Part shown: in pieces, positions 18,111-27,154 of the stretch
How positions within the stretch are numbered: the first letter of the stretch is position 1
Layout: every line of letters starts with the position of its first letter
Assembly: GCA_913043815.1 (NCBI GenBank)
Contig: CAJWNY010000008.1
Span: forward strand, 1 to 55,791
From: an uncultured Gammaproteobacteria bacterium
GTDB lineage: Bacteria; Pseudomonadota; Gammaproteobacteria; Pseudomonadales; Azotimanducaceae
Direction of reading: 5' to 3'
Length of the DNA: 55,791 bases
Made by a program: the position numbers and the translations under genes
The notes under the pieces: generated by a model
What the model was told of the DNA's origin: nothing
The model's database searches: none
The model's input: only the letters and a program-made list of their open reading frames with translations

Positions 18111-20060
18111 ATGATAAGAATAAGCCTCATTGCGCTGGCTTCATTCTGCGCATTAATGAGTTGCCAAAAACAAGAACTCACCAGCCCAAAGTCCATCGCA
18201 GAAAGCGAGGTGGTAGCAGTTGGTAACTGGCAAACGCTATTCCCTGAGAGTAAAACTACTTGCTCTGATGGTTCTCCTTACAAATTTTTTGTCCGCAAAG
18301 GCTCGCCCGAAAAGCTTCTGGTGTATCTTGAAGGCGGTGGCGCCTGCTGGTTTAGGCAGAACTGCGACCCACAAATACAGCCCAGTTATACAATCAACCT
18401 AGCGAACACTACTTACCCCTATTTTGGCATTTTCAACGTCGCAAACGTGAATAACCCGTTTCAAGCTCACACTGTAGTTTATGCGCCCTACTGCACCGGT
18501 GATGTCCATATCGGCGCCAGCGATACAATATATCCACCTGTTGAAGCGGGGCAAAAAGATTTAATCGTTCGTCACCAAGGCCGAGCAAATATGCAAGCGG
18601 TGTTAGATTGGACTTTCGCGAACGTTAAAAGTCCCGAAAATATATTCGTCACTGGCTCATCTGCCGGCGCAATGCCCTCGCCGCTATACGCTTCTATTAT
18701 CGCCGATCATTACCCCGAGGCCCGAGTCGCTCAATTGGGGGATGGAGCCGGTGGCTACCGGCTCATGAACGAGGCAAATCGGCCCCACGAGCAATGGGGC
18801 ACCTTCAATTTCCTTAACGACGAAAAAGGCTTTGAGGAGCTGAATTCAGAAGACATGACTTACGAGTCGTTATATGTCGCTGCGGCACAGCGCCACCCGG
18901 AAATTCTTTTTGCTGAATACGATGCAGCTGAAGACGCCGTACAAAAAAGATTTCTTGCCCTAGGTGGTCAAAAAAATGTCCAACTTTTGGACTCGTTGAA
19001 AGCAAACCATCAAGACATCCGGGCAAAGGCTGATAATTTTCGCAGCTTCATTGGCGGTGGTGCTTCCCACACTGTGTTGCAAAAACCGGAATTTTATACG
19101 TGGGCCGCAAATGGCACAGGCATTAGAGACTGGGTAGCTAATATTGAAAGCTTTGCGGATGTAGAAAATGTGTTGTGCGTTGATTGCACTCGTGAAAGCT
19201 ATGTAGGCGCAGCCATTGACCCTGTCCTGCAAGACCTTTGGGATAGCTGGGAAAATCCAGCGACCCAATATGTCGCGCCCTTCAAAATTTTCGACAACGT
19301 TTACTATGTTGGCATCGACTGGGTTGCCGCCTACCTGATAGATACGGGCGATGGCCTAGTACTCATTGATAGCCTGTACGGGAAGTGGGTGCCCTTGTTG
19401 GTGAACAACATTCGGGCCATGGGCTTTAATCCAGGTGACATCAAGTATGTCATTAACACCCATGGGCACTTTGATCATGCTGGTGGCTCGGCTTACTTTC
19501 AAAAAGTCTACGGCGCAGCAATAGTCATGACCGCAGAAGACTGGGCAATAGCCAGAGCAGAACCGGACTTGCCACAGTTTTATATGGCTAAACCCAACGT
19601 CGATGTTGTGGCTGAAGACGCCGACGTAATTGCTCTAGGTGATAATGCCTTCGAACTTTTCAATACCCCTGGTCACACCACTGGCGTGTTATCTATTCGT
19701 TATAAGGTACGCGAAGGTGAGCGAGAATATACAGCCATGACGTTAGGTGGTGTAGGGTTAAATTTCTCCGGCGTGGAGCGCACTGAGACTTACATCAACA
19801 GCTACGAGCGCCTGCAATCTATTCAGGAAGGCACCTCCGTGAGCCTGCCAAATCACGCAGCGATGGGCAAAGTTTTCGCTCGCCGCGACTTACTCGCTAT
19901 TCGAGAAGGTGGTGAAGCAAATCCATTCGTTAACCCAGATAGCTATAAGAAGGATTTAAGTGCGTTCTTATCTGCGGCAAAGATTAAATTAAAGCAAGAA
20001 AAATCTGGCACCGCTCCAACTGCGGTGGAAGCTTTAACAAAGGCTATAACCGACTCTTAG
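18111..20060 (+). CDS. Lipoprotein fusing pectin acetylesterase/Notum-like and metallo-beta-lactamase domains
   Basis: A 649-residue two-domain protein. A lipoprotein signal MIRISLIALASFCALMSC places the lipid-modified Cys at 18. The N-terminal half (about 40-360) matches the pectin acetylesterase/Notum family: LEGGGACW (74-80, oxyanion hole), GSSAGA with nucleophile Ser184, and GGASHT with His320. The C-terminal half (about 385-600) is a metallo-beta-lactamase fold with THGHFDHAGG (His451, His453, Asp455, His456), PGHTTG (His522) and NHAAMG (His582), a full two-zinc set resembling subclass B3. The single frame has no internal ribosome site or stop, so the join is real at sequence level. The ATG at 18111 has AAAGGTG 5 bases upstream; the ATG at 18066 is less likely. 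Substrates are unknown. Confidence 0.82.
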   Translation: MIRISLIALASFCALMSCQKQELTSPKSIAESEVVAVGNWQTLFPESKTTCSDGSPYKFFVRKGSPEKLLVYLEGGGACWFRQNCDPQIQPSYTINLANTTYPYFGIFNVANVNNPFQAHTVVYAPYCTGDVHIGASDTIYPPVEAGQKDLIVRHQGRANMQAVLDWTFANVKSPENIFVTGSSAGAMPSPLYASIIADHYPEARVAQLGDGAGGYRLMNEANRPHEQWGTFNFLNDEKGFEELNSEDMTYESLYVAAAQRHPEILFAEYDAAEDAVQKRFLALGGQKNVQLLDSLKANHQDIRAKADNFRSFIGGGASHTVLQKPEFYTWAANGTGIRDWVANIESFADVENVLCVDCTRESYVGAAIDPVLQDLWDSWENPATQYVAPFKIFDNVYYVGIDWVAAYLIDTGDGLVLIDSLYGKWVPLLVNNIRAMGFNPGDIKYVINTHGHFDHAGGSAYFQKVYGAAIVMTAEDWAIARAEPDLPQFYMAKPNVDVVAEDADVIALGDNAFELFNTPGHTTGVLSIRYKVREGEREYTAMTLGGVGLNFSGVERTETYINSYERLQSIQEGTSVSLPNHAAMGKVFARRDLLAIREGGEANPFVNPDSYKKDLSAFLSAAKIKLKQEKSGTAPTAVEALTKAITDS

Positions 20061-20111
20061 GGAATTAAATGGGGGCAATTTGACAAAACTAATCAGCGGC
20101 GAGAAATATAT

Positions 20112-20672
20112 ATGACGCTTAGGTATTTTGCTTTTTTCATCTGCCTGGCCGCGTTTTGCAGCAACAATGTTGCTGCTGCAATGAACAAGGTTACTGAAAA
20201 ATATACTGGTGACTGGGTCATCAATGTGGCAGAAACAGATTTGTTACGCGAAGAATTAGATGAGAAACCAACCGTTCTAGGCGGACCGAGTCGCATGCGA
20301 GTATCTGTCATGGGATTACCTCTTCCTAACGGGCGCTCCAAAGCCGGTCCTCAGTCCCCTTTGAGCGCAGCAGATCCTGCTGTTTTACGTTCGCGAACAA
20401 TGACCATATCTGTGGCAGCAAACAAGATCAGTATCCATTACCCCGAAGTCAGCGGGAATGATTCAAAAGAAATTCTGCGTAAAGGCCATTATCGCGGTCG
20501 AGACAGTAAGTGGTCGAAAAAAAAGATTGAACAAAAGTATAAAACCACTGAGCGTAAGGTGGCTAAGACATGGTCAATACGCGGCGATGGTCGATTATTG
20601 GCAGTGGTCACCATTAAAAGTCCAGGTTCAAAAAAACGTACTTTTAGCCGCGTGTTCGATAAATCTCACTGA
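20112..20672 (+). CDS. Exported protein of unknown function
   Basis: A 186-residue protein with a clear signal peptide (MTLRYFAFFICLAAF, cleavage near residue 23 after VAAA). The mature part is basic, with a Lys-rich stretch around 130-155, and beta-strand-like segments (RTMTISVAANKISIHYP; TWSIRGDGRLLAVVTIKS) suggesting a small beta-rich periplasmic fold, possibly lipocalin-like. I do not recognise a family. It starts 51 bases after the fusion lipoprotein on the same strand and may be cotranscribed with it, so it could act in the same envelope process. Confidence 0.65.
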   Translation: MTLRYFAFFICLAAFCSNNVAAAMNKVTEKYTGDWVINVAETDLLREELDEKPTVLGGPSRMRVSVMGLPLPNGRSKAGPQSPLSAADPAVLRSRTMTISVAANKISIHYPEVSGNDSKEILRKGHYRGRDSKWSKKKIEQKYKTTERKVAKTWSIRGDGRLLAVVTIKSPGSKKRTFSRVFDKSH

Positions 20673-20830
20673 CGTTTGACAGCTTTAGATTCGCTCTTTG
20701 ACCAAGCTGCTGTAACTAACTGACAAATTGCAGAGTTGCTGTAAAGCAGCAACCCGATGTTTCACTGCCCCACTTGGCTGATATTACGGAAAAATCTGCG
20801 AAGGCATTGAACTTAGAAGGCGGAGCTTCT

Positions 20831-21265
20831 ATGGTCGGTCTACCATTCAATGCGCATCGATTGATCATGGCTTTTAAACTGCCTTCCGAAATTTGTGAAT
20901 TCCGATTTATCTTGGGATCAGGCCCGGGCGGCCAACACGTCAATAAAACTGCCAGCACTGTGGAACTTAGAGTCACTGTGAGTAAGCTACATTTACCACC
21001 CGGCCCTTTATCAAGACTTATAGATCAACAAGCCAAGCGTATTAATAAACTTGGTGAATTAGTTATTCAATCTGGCAATCATCGGTCTCAGCTTATGAAC
21101 CGGCAAGAGGCCGTATCGCGGGTGGAAAAGTTCATAGACGAGGCGTTGATCCGACCCAAATCTCGAGTAGCAACACGGCCCACGTTAGCCTCAAAGAAGC
21201 GCCGGTTAGAAGGGAAAAAAGTACGTGGCAGCGTAAAAAGTCAGCGGAAGAAACCCAGTTGGTGA
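20831..21265 (+). CDS. arfB: Alternative ribosome-rescue hydrolase ArfB
   Basis: A 144-residue codon-independent peptidyl-tRNA hydrolase (YaeJ/ArfB) that frees ribosomes stalled without a stop codon. The GGQ motif lies in GSGPGGQHVNKTAS (about 33-35), and the basic tail needed to sense the empty mRNA channel is present (KKRRLEGKKVRG and on). The length fits the family (about 140). The ATG at 20831 has GGCGGAG about 6 bases upstream; a TTG at 20774 would add 19 poorly fitting residues and an ATG at 20867 has no ribosome site. Flanked by an unknown exported protein and dsbA. Confidence 0.88.
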   Translation: MVGLPFNAHRLIMAFKLPSEICEFRFILGSGPGGQHVNKTASTVELRVTVSKLHLPPGPLSRLIDQQAKRINKLGELVIQSGNHRSQLMNRQEAVSRVEKFIDEALIRPKSRVATRPTLASKKRRLEGKKVRGSVKSQRKKPSW

Positions 21266-21317
21266 ACTTGGCTGCGGAGTTAGGTAGCTGGAGCAGCAAC
21301 CAAAAGGAGGGTTATAA

Positions 21318-21431
21318 ATGAGTGCGTTTGGAATTAAACCCACTCGCTACCTTTATCTGACCTGGTTGCTTAAAGGGCAGCTTTTTCCTTCGCAATTAGA
21401 AAGTCTACAACCTCAAGCATGCCTTCATTAG
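21318..21431 (+). CDS. Possible 37-residue small protein
   Basis: A 38-codon frame beginning ATG at 21318, preceded at 7 bases by AAAGGAGG, the best ribosome site in this part of the window. The predicted peptide starts MSAFGIKPTRYLYLTWLL and has a short hydrophobic patch. It runs antisense into the last 62 bases of dsbA. The region also folds as a hairpin (GAGTG/CACTC and GTTT/AAAC around 21321-21346) that could be a terminator, so the frame may be accidental. Confidence 0.3.
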   Translation: MSAFGIKPTRYLYLTWLLKGQLFPSQLESLQPQACLH

Positions 21432-22044
21432 AGCCTGCCATGCGACCATCTACCCGATACTTACCATTAACAACCATCGTTGGTACCCCCGTAATACCGT
21501 AGGCGGCGCTTTTCGCACGGGCTTGAGAAACTCTACTTTTTACCGAAAAAGCAGAATACGCTTTACTGAAATCGATGGCGCTTACACCCGCATGCTCAGC
21601 AAATAGCTCTGCTAGAACCTGCTCGTCGCGAATATCAAGCTGGTCTATATGAATTGCTTCAAACAGGGGTTCGTGCATTTTGTCGCCAATAGCAAGCGTT
21701 TCAGCGGCGTAAAACGCCTGGGCCATGAGGCTCCACTGCGTTGAAAAGACCGCTGGGACCCGTTTGAACTCTACACCAGCGGGCTTAGTTTTTTCCCAGC
21801 GCCCGAGCATTGGGTCAAAGCTGTAGCAGTGAATACACCCGTAACCAAATACCTCTACCACTTCAACTTGATCCGTTAATCCAGTGCTGACTGGCACGGT
21901 GATCGCTTCATAGTGAACACCTTCAACATATGCTTCGCCAGCGATCGCTGTTGGCAGAGAAACCGCCGCGATCAATAGAAAACTGCCGTACATAGCGCCG
22001 ATAACCTTCTTCGTTTGAATCTGGAATAAATTACTTATATGCAT
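21370..22044 (-). CDS. dsbA: Thiol:disulfide oxidoreductase DsbA
   Basis: A 224-residue periplasmic disulfide oxidase with a signal peptide ending near residue 36 (PTAIAGEAY). The thioredoxin fold with helical insert carries the active site Cys70-Ile-His-Cys73 and the cis-proline loop GVPT (Pro188). The usual dipeptide is Pro-His; Ile-His is a variant expected to alter redox potential. The ATG at 22044 is taken; a TTG at 22068 is possible. It follows the cytochrome c4 gene closely on the same strand (about 40 bases), so the two are likely cotranscribed, a conserved arrangement near engB/polA in gammaproteobacteria. Confidence 0.9.
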   Translation of the reverse strand: MHISNLFQIQTKKVIGAMYGSFLLIAAVSLPTAIAGEAYVEGVHYEAITVPVSTGLTDQVEVVEVFGYGCIHCYSFDPMLGRWEKTKPAGVEFKRVPAVFSTQWSLMAQAFYAAETLAIGDKMHEPLFEAIHIDQLDIRDEQVLAELFAEHAGVSAIDFSKAYSAFSVKSRVSQARAKSAAYGITGVPTMVVNGKYRVDGRMAGSNEGMLEVVDFLIAKEKAAL

Positions 22045-22085
22045 ATCTGAACCCAAAATAGTTAACAAAGGACCTAATCAGGGGC

Positions 22086-22721
22086 TTAGTGCAAGCCACT
22101 AATGTAATCAGCGAGAATAGCAATTTGGCCATCACTCAAACCCGCAGCAACACCTCGCATCATGTTCCCGTATGCGTTGCCAGCGCCTCTTCTGCCTTCT
22201 CGATAATCCGTCAACTGCTCTATCGTATAACCTGGAGACTGGCCACTTATGGCTGGGAAACCGGCTTGAGCATTGCCTGCACCATTTGGTCCATGGCATG
22301 CAGCGCATGCTGCCACACCCTTAGCGATAACACCGCCTTTGTATATGCGTTCGGCAGCATACACATCTTCGTCAATTCCTTTGGCTTCGGAATGCTTGGC
22401 GGGCAAAGACGCATAGTAAGCCCCAAGGTCTGCTAAATCCTTCTCGGATTTGCCGATAAGTTGCGCTGTCATTAAGGCAACATTGCGCTCTCCGGACTGA
22501 AACATCTTCAATTGGCGTGTAAGGTACACCTCATTTTGTCCTGCCAAACTTGGATAGTTTGGCGCAATAGCTGTTGCACCATCTTGTCCGTGACACGCGG
22601 CACACGTAATAGCTTGTGCTTGACCTGCGGCTACGTCACCAGCGGCGATAGCTGCGCTATTGAAAAAGCCTAAAAGAATGGAAATCGTTGTTATTTTTGC
22701 AATGCTTGTGCGAACACTCAT
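22086..22721 (-). CDS. Cytochrome c4
   Basis: A 211-residue exported diheme cytochrome c4. Signal peptide about 1-26 (ending AAIAAG); two domains each with CAACH (Cys40/Cys43/His44 and Cys139/Cys142/His143). Met candidates for the sixth ligands lie in NVALMTAQL and YGNMMRGVAAGL. Cytochrome c4 donates electrons to cbb3 or other haem-copper oxidases at the periplasmic face. It is the first gene of a pair with dsbA and divergent from engB, a neighbourhood common in gammaproteobacteria. Confidence 0.9.
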   Translation of the reverse strand: MSVRTSIAKITTISILLGFFNSAAIAAGDVAAGQAQAITCAACHGQDGATAIAPNYPSLAGQNEVYLTRQLKMFQSGERNVALMTAQLIGKSEKDLADLGAYYASLPAKHSEAKGIDEDVYAAERIYKGGVIAKGVAACAACHGPNGAGNAQAGFPAISGQSPGYTIEQLTDYREGRRGAGNAYGNMMRGVAAGLSDGQIAILADYISGLH

Positions 22722-22979
22722 GTATTCAAATTCCGTAGTTTACTTAGTGATACAACCTTTGATGCGGCTCATTCGTTAGAGACGCAATGTCCACTAACGC
22801 GCCGCCTAAAGTTAAAAATTTAATCTCTTAAGCTTTAACAATTGTTAAGTTCAATTCCAAACCTCGACTCACTTTAAGGATGTTACACTGGCGCATAATC
22901 GCCAATAGATGCATCTAACCTCCTTGCGCTATCGGTCAAAATCAAAACCAAGCTAAGAGACCGCGGATTATATATCAAG

Positions 22980-23666
22980 ATGACAAAAAAAGAGTCACTA
23001 CCTGAACGACTTGAGGCCACCTTTCTTACCAGTGCGCCGGATTTAAAGCGATGTCCCACTGGTTTTGGTGCAGAAGTAGCCTTTGCAGGGCGCTCCAATG
23101 CAGGTAAATCTTCAGTCTTGAACCAAATCTCTGGTAATAAAAGAACCGCTAAGGTCAGTAAAACTCCTGGACGCACTCAGCTGTTAAATTTTTTTGACAT
23201 CAGAACCGGCGGGAGAATTGTCGATTTGCCCGGATATGGCTATGCAAAGGCAGGCAAAGCAGCGCAAAAAACTTGGCAAAAGTCAGTCAATCACTACTTG
23301 TCCTATCGCAATCACTTGGCGGGCATTATCTTAGTGATGGACATTCGTCACCCGAACCAGGCCTTTGATATGGAAATGTTGGAGTGGAGTACAAAAAGCG
23401 ACATTCCTATTCACATATTACTCAACAAAGCTGACAAGCTAAGTGGTGGAGCGCAAAAACAGATTCTGCAAAAAATCCGAAGCAGTTATAGCGATTATCC
23501 TTATGCCACAGTGCAGTGTTTCTCCGCCATGCGCGGACTCGGAAAAGAAGAACTGATCACTAAACTGCTCGGCCTACTGGCTACGCCAATCGACGGAGAC
23601 GAATTGGAGGAAACCCCAGAGCATCTAATAGAAGATCTAACTAGCGAAACAGAGGAAGAATTTTAG
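22980..23666 (+). CDS. engB: Ribosome biogenesis GTPase EngB (YihA/YsxC)
   Basis: A 228-residue TrmE-Era-EngA-EngB GTPase needed for 50S assembly. G1 is GRSNAGKSS (37-45), G2 the TPGRTQ region, G3 DLPGYGYA and G4 NKAD. There is an acidic tail (about 205-228) rich in Glu and Thr. The ATG at 22980 has only a weak ribosome site, but the N-terminus aligns with the family. It is convergent with polA with 8 bases between stops and no separate terminator. The E. coli polA-yihA interval carries Spot 42 RNA; there is no room for it here. Confidence 0.93.
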   Translation: MTKKESLPERLEATFLTSAPDLKRCPTGFGAEVAFAGRSNAGKSSVLNQISGNKRTAKVSKTPGRTQLLNFFDIRTGGRIVDLPGYGYAKAGKAAQKTWQKSVNHYLSYRNHLAGIILVMDIRHPNQAFDMEMLEWSTKSDIPIHILLNKADKLSGGAQKQILQKIRSSYSDYPYATVQCFSAMRGLGKEELITKLLGLLATPIDGDELEETPEHLIEDLTSETEEEF

Positions 23667-23674
23667 CGCCCATA

Positions 23675-26431
23675 CTAGTGCGCTTCATCCCAATTCATAC
23701 CTACACCCGTTGCGACAGTAAGAGGTACGGAAAGCGTAACTGCTCCGCACATACGCTGCACTACTTCTTCAGTGAGCGCCTGCAAATCTTTATCATTAAC
23801 CTCAAAAACCAATTCATCGTGGACTTGTAAAATCATCCGCGCATCTAAATCTGCACCGGCCAACCAGTCTTGTACGGAACCCATTGCGATCTTGATTATG
23901 TCTGCTGCGGTGCCTTGCATAGGCGCGTTAATAGCTGTTCTTTCCGCTGCTTGGCGGCGGGGCACCGCCTTGGCATTTATTTCTGGCAGATACAACCTGC
24001 GACCAAAGATTGTTTCAACAAAACCTTGCTCCGCGGCAAGCGCCTTAGTCTCTTCCATGTAGCGCAAAACCCTAGGATAACGGGAAAAATATCGGTCAAT
24101 GTAGTCTTGGGCTAAGGTTCTGGAGATGCTCAATTGCTTACCCAAACCAAATGCGGACATTCCATAAATGAGCCCAAAGTTAATCGCCTTAGCGCTGCGC
24201 CGCTGATCATCAGATACTGCGTCCGGTGCGACATCAAATACTTCACTAGCAGTTGCTCTATGAATATCTTGGTCCTCGGCAAATGCCATTGTCAGGCCTT
24301 TGTCGCCGGACAAATGGGCCATGATCCGCAATTCAATTTGCGAATAGTCTGCGGCCATAATTTTGTAACCCGCTGGCGGCACAAAAGCTTGTCGGACGCG
24401 CCGCCCCTCTGCATTACGAATTGGAATGTTCTGTAAATTAGGGTCTGATGAGGATAGGCGACCCGTTGCAGTTACCGCTTGATGATAGGAAGTATGTATA
24501 CGCCCCGTCTCAGCATTAATATCTAATGGTAACTTATCCGTATAGGTAGATTTTAGTTTTGCCAAACCACGATAATTTAGCAGAGTTGCGGGTAACTCAT
24601 AATCTCGAGCCAGATCTACCAAAACAGCTTCAGCAGTAGACGGCTTTCCACCAGGGGTTTTCTTTAGTATCGGCAGACCCAACTTTTCGTAGAAGATTGT
24701 CTGCAACTGCTTTGGGCTGTCTAGATTAAAAGTTTCACCCGCTTGCTCCCAAGCTTGCTCAACTAATTCTTTCAGCCTGTCAGCCAACTCTGCGCCGTGC
24801 TGCTTAAGCATACGGCCATCTACTAGCGCGCCCTGACGCTCTACCTGGGAGAGTATCGGCACCAACGGCATATCAATATGGGTGAAGACATACAGCAATG
24901 TCGGCACCAATTGAATTTGTGGATATAGGCACTCATGCAATTGCAGCGTTATGTCCGCATCTTCAGCAGCGTACTCACCTGCGGTTTCTAAAGGGATCTC
25001 ATTAAAGGTTAATTGCTTAGCGCCCTTGCCCGCAACTTCCTCAAAATGAATAGTTTTTCTGTGTAGATAAAATTCCGCTAACGCATCCATGTTGTGGCGC
25101 GTTGCTACGCTATTCAAAACATAAGATTCAAGCATAGTGTCGAAAAGTGGCCCGGCAAAGTTGACCCCGTAGCGTGCTAATACACTCATGTCGTATTTGA
25201 TGTTTTGACCGATTTTGCCAATTCTTGGATTTTCTAGCAAAGGCGTTAATGCGGCTAGAGCTTGCTCTAGAGATAGCTGGTCAGGCGCCCCCGGGTAGTT
25301 ATGAGCTACTGGCAAGTAAGCAGCTCTGCCAGCCTTGGCTGAAAACGAGAAGCCAACCAATTCTGCAAGCATATAGTTAACACTTGTGGTTTCTGTATCG
25401 AAGGCAAAAACTTCAGCAGATGACAATTCCTGGACCCAAGAGTTAAGTGCGTCAACGCTGGTAATCAGCTCATAGTCACGATGATATTCAACTGCCGGTA
25501 GTGCTAATGACGCAGGTTCGGCGATTGGCACGTTTTCGGCCTTGCTTTGACTGCGATCTAATTCATCGGACCAGGCTTTGAATTCAAATTGCTTGAAGTG
25601 ATTTTGCAACACTTCCACATCGGTGGGCGTAGCATGCAACTGTTCAATAGACAGCTCTAAATCTACATCACACTTAATTGTGGTGAGGGCTTTAGATAAA
25701 GGTAGCTGCTCTAAGCTGGCGCGTAAATTTTCACCAATCTTGCCTTTTATCTCATCTGCTTGCGCGATGACTTCATCTAAAGAGCCATATTCATTTAGCC
25801 ATTTAGTAGCTGTTTTAGGACCAACTTTCGGCACCCCAGGAATATTGTCAGCGGTATCTCCCATTAAGGCTAAGTAATCAATGATCTGCTCGGGAGTAAC
25901 GCCAAATTTATCGATCACACCTTGGCGATCCATGGTGGTTTCGGTCATGGTATTTACAAGGGTTACGTGGTCGCTAACCAATTGCGCCATATCTTTATCA
26001 CCAGTGGAAATCACTGTGGCGCGCTTGGCTGCGCTTGCTTGAGTAGCGTAGGTGCCAATTACATCATCCGCCTCTACACCTTCCACACAAATCAGCGGTA
26101 AGCCCATTGCTCTTATCAGATCGTGTATAGGGGCAATTTGCTCTCGCAAATCCTCGGGCATGGACGCTCGATTAGCCTTATATTCTGCGTATAAATCATC
26201 ACGAAAGGTTCTACCTGGCGCGTCGAAAACTACCGCAACTAAACTACCCGGGTAATCACGAGCTAGTTTGCGAATCATACTAATAACACCGCGTATAGCG
26301 CCTGTAGGATGGCCACTAGAATTGCTCAGGTCCGGAAGGGCATAATAAGCTCTAAATAAGTAAGAGGAGCCATCAACCAGCACTAATGGTGCTCGGTGTT
26401 CCTTGGGAATAGACGGTAGATTATCCGACAC
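23675..26431 (-). CDS. polA: DNA polymerase I
   Basis: A 918-residue family A polymerase with all three activities. The N-terminal 5'-3' exonuclease (about 1-290) shows VDGSSYLFRAYYALP and GVEADDVIGTYA. The 3'-5' proofreading domain (about 320-520) keeps the FDTETTS acidic pair, so it looks active. The polymerase domain has motif A (ADYSQIELRIMAH), motif B (RRSAKAINFGLIYGMSAFGL) and motif C (LQVHDELVFEV). The start is GTG at 26431 with AGGAAC about 8 bases upstream. It is divergent from the DUF2782 gene, with only 35 bases between starts, so their promoters must overlap each other's coding ends. Confidence 0.96.
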   Translation of the reverse strand: MSDNLPSIPKEHRAPLVLVDGSSYLFRAYYALPDLSNSSGHPTGAIRGVISMIRKLARDYPGSLVAVVFDAPGRTFRDDLYAEYKANRASMPEDLREQIAPIHDLIRAMGLPLICVEGVEADDVIGTYATQASAAKRATVISTGDKDMAQLVSDHVTLVNTMTETTMDRQGVIDKFGVTPEQIIDYLALMGDTADNIPGVPKVGPKTATKWLNEYGSLDEVIAQADEIKGKIGENLRASLEQLPLSKALTTIKCDVDLELSIEQLHATPTDVEVLQNHFKQFEFKAWSDELDRSQSKAENVPIAEPASLALPAVEYHRDYELITSVDALNSWVQELSSAEVFAFDTETTSVNYMLAELVGFSFSAKAGRAAYLPVAHNYPGAPDQLSLEQALAALTPLLENPRIGKIGQNIKYDMSVLARYGVNFAGPLFDTMLESYVLNSVATRHNMDALAEFYLHRKTIHFEEVAGKGAKQLTFNEIPLETAGEYAAEDADITLQLHECLYPQIQLVPTLLYVFTHIDMPLVPILSQVERQGALVDGRMLKQHGAELADRLKELVEQAWEQAGETFNLDSPKQLQTIFYEKLGLPILKKTPGGKPSTAEAVLVDLARDYELPATLLNYRGLAKLKSTYTDKLPLDINAETGRIHTSYHQAVTATGRLSSSDPNLQNIPIRNAEGRRVRQAFVPPAGYKIMAADYSQIELRIMAHLSGDKGLTMAFAEDQDIHRATASEVFDVAPDAVSDDQRRSAKAINFGLIYGMSAFGLGKQLSISRTLAQDYIDRYFSRYPRVLRYMEETKALAAEQGFVETIFGRRLYLPEINAKAVPRRQAAERTAINAPMQGTAADIIKIAMGSVQDWLAGADLDARMILQVHDELVFEVNDKDLQALTEEVVQRMCGAVTLSVPLTVATGVGMNWDEAH

Positions 26432-26466
26432 TGATTACGTTCCTATAATTTGTAGAGAATTAGAAA

Positions 26467-26892
26467 ATGAGCAAACGCACTTTACCTGTGCTTGGACAAA
26501 AAAGAACAGGCTATTTCTTAAACCGAAAACAAGTCCTAAACGTTCGCGCAAGTTCTGCCAGGTGGCCCCGGCATCGGTCGTCCAATAAGCGTACTCTAGG
26601 CCAATCATTTAGCCGATATTCTGGGCTAGCGGGGATAATCTTTGCCAGCTTATTATTGCTATCTAGTGCAACCCGCGCCCAAACTAATAGAGGCCCAGAT
26701 GTCGTTATTGTGGCTGAAGAAAATCGCCTTCTTTATGAGTTTAGACAAAACGGTCAACTTAGATATATCCGTGTGGTACCCAAGCGAGGCAAGCCCTACT
26801 ACCTTGTGCCAACCGACGCTACTGAGGGTAATGGCGACTTAGAGCGAGTAGATAGTTTGATCACAAGTTGGGTGTTATGGGAATTCGATTAG
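26467..26892 (+). CDS. DUF2782 domain membrane-anchored protein
   Basis: A 141-residue protein. The C-terminal part (about 77-141: VVIVAEENRLLYEFRQNGQL, KPYYLVP, SWVLWEF) is the DUF2782 domain, whose genes lie beside polA in many gammaproteobacteria; function unknown. A hydrophobic helix at about 52-70, ending in a possible cleavage site after TRA, would export the domain. The basic N-terminal stretch of about 50 residues before the helix is longer than usual. The ATG at 26467 is the only candidate, with AGAGAA upstream. Confidence 0.78.
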   Translation: MSKRTLPVLGQKRTGYFLNRKQVLNVRASSARWPRHRSSNKRTLGQSFSRYSGLAGIIFASLLLLSSATRAQTNRGPDVVIVAEENRLLYEFRQNGQLRYIRVVPKRGKPYYLVPTDATEGNGDLERVDSLITSWVLWEFD

Positions 26893-27154
26893 TCCGAGTG
26901 ATTAACGCACTTAGGCTTATTCGTTGCTGTATTGCCAACTTTAAAGACATTTAAACTGTTCAGTTTGAGTAAGGGCAATGAACTCTTGCTTGGCATATTT
27001 GTACGAGTTCTTTGTGAGCAAAAGCTCAACTAAAGCAAAAAAGATCAACTAAGCTTCCAAACTCGTGCCTTGTTACGCTTCAGTTATAATCAAATCTAAG
27101 TCGGGCTCTAGACCTAAAAACCCATTCTGCTCATTAGACAAAGTAGAACTAGCG

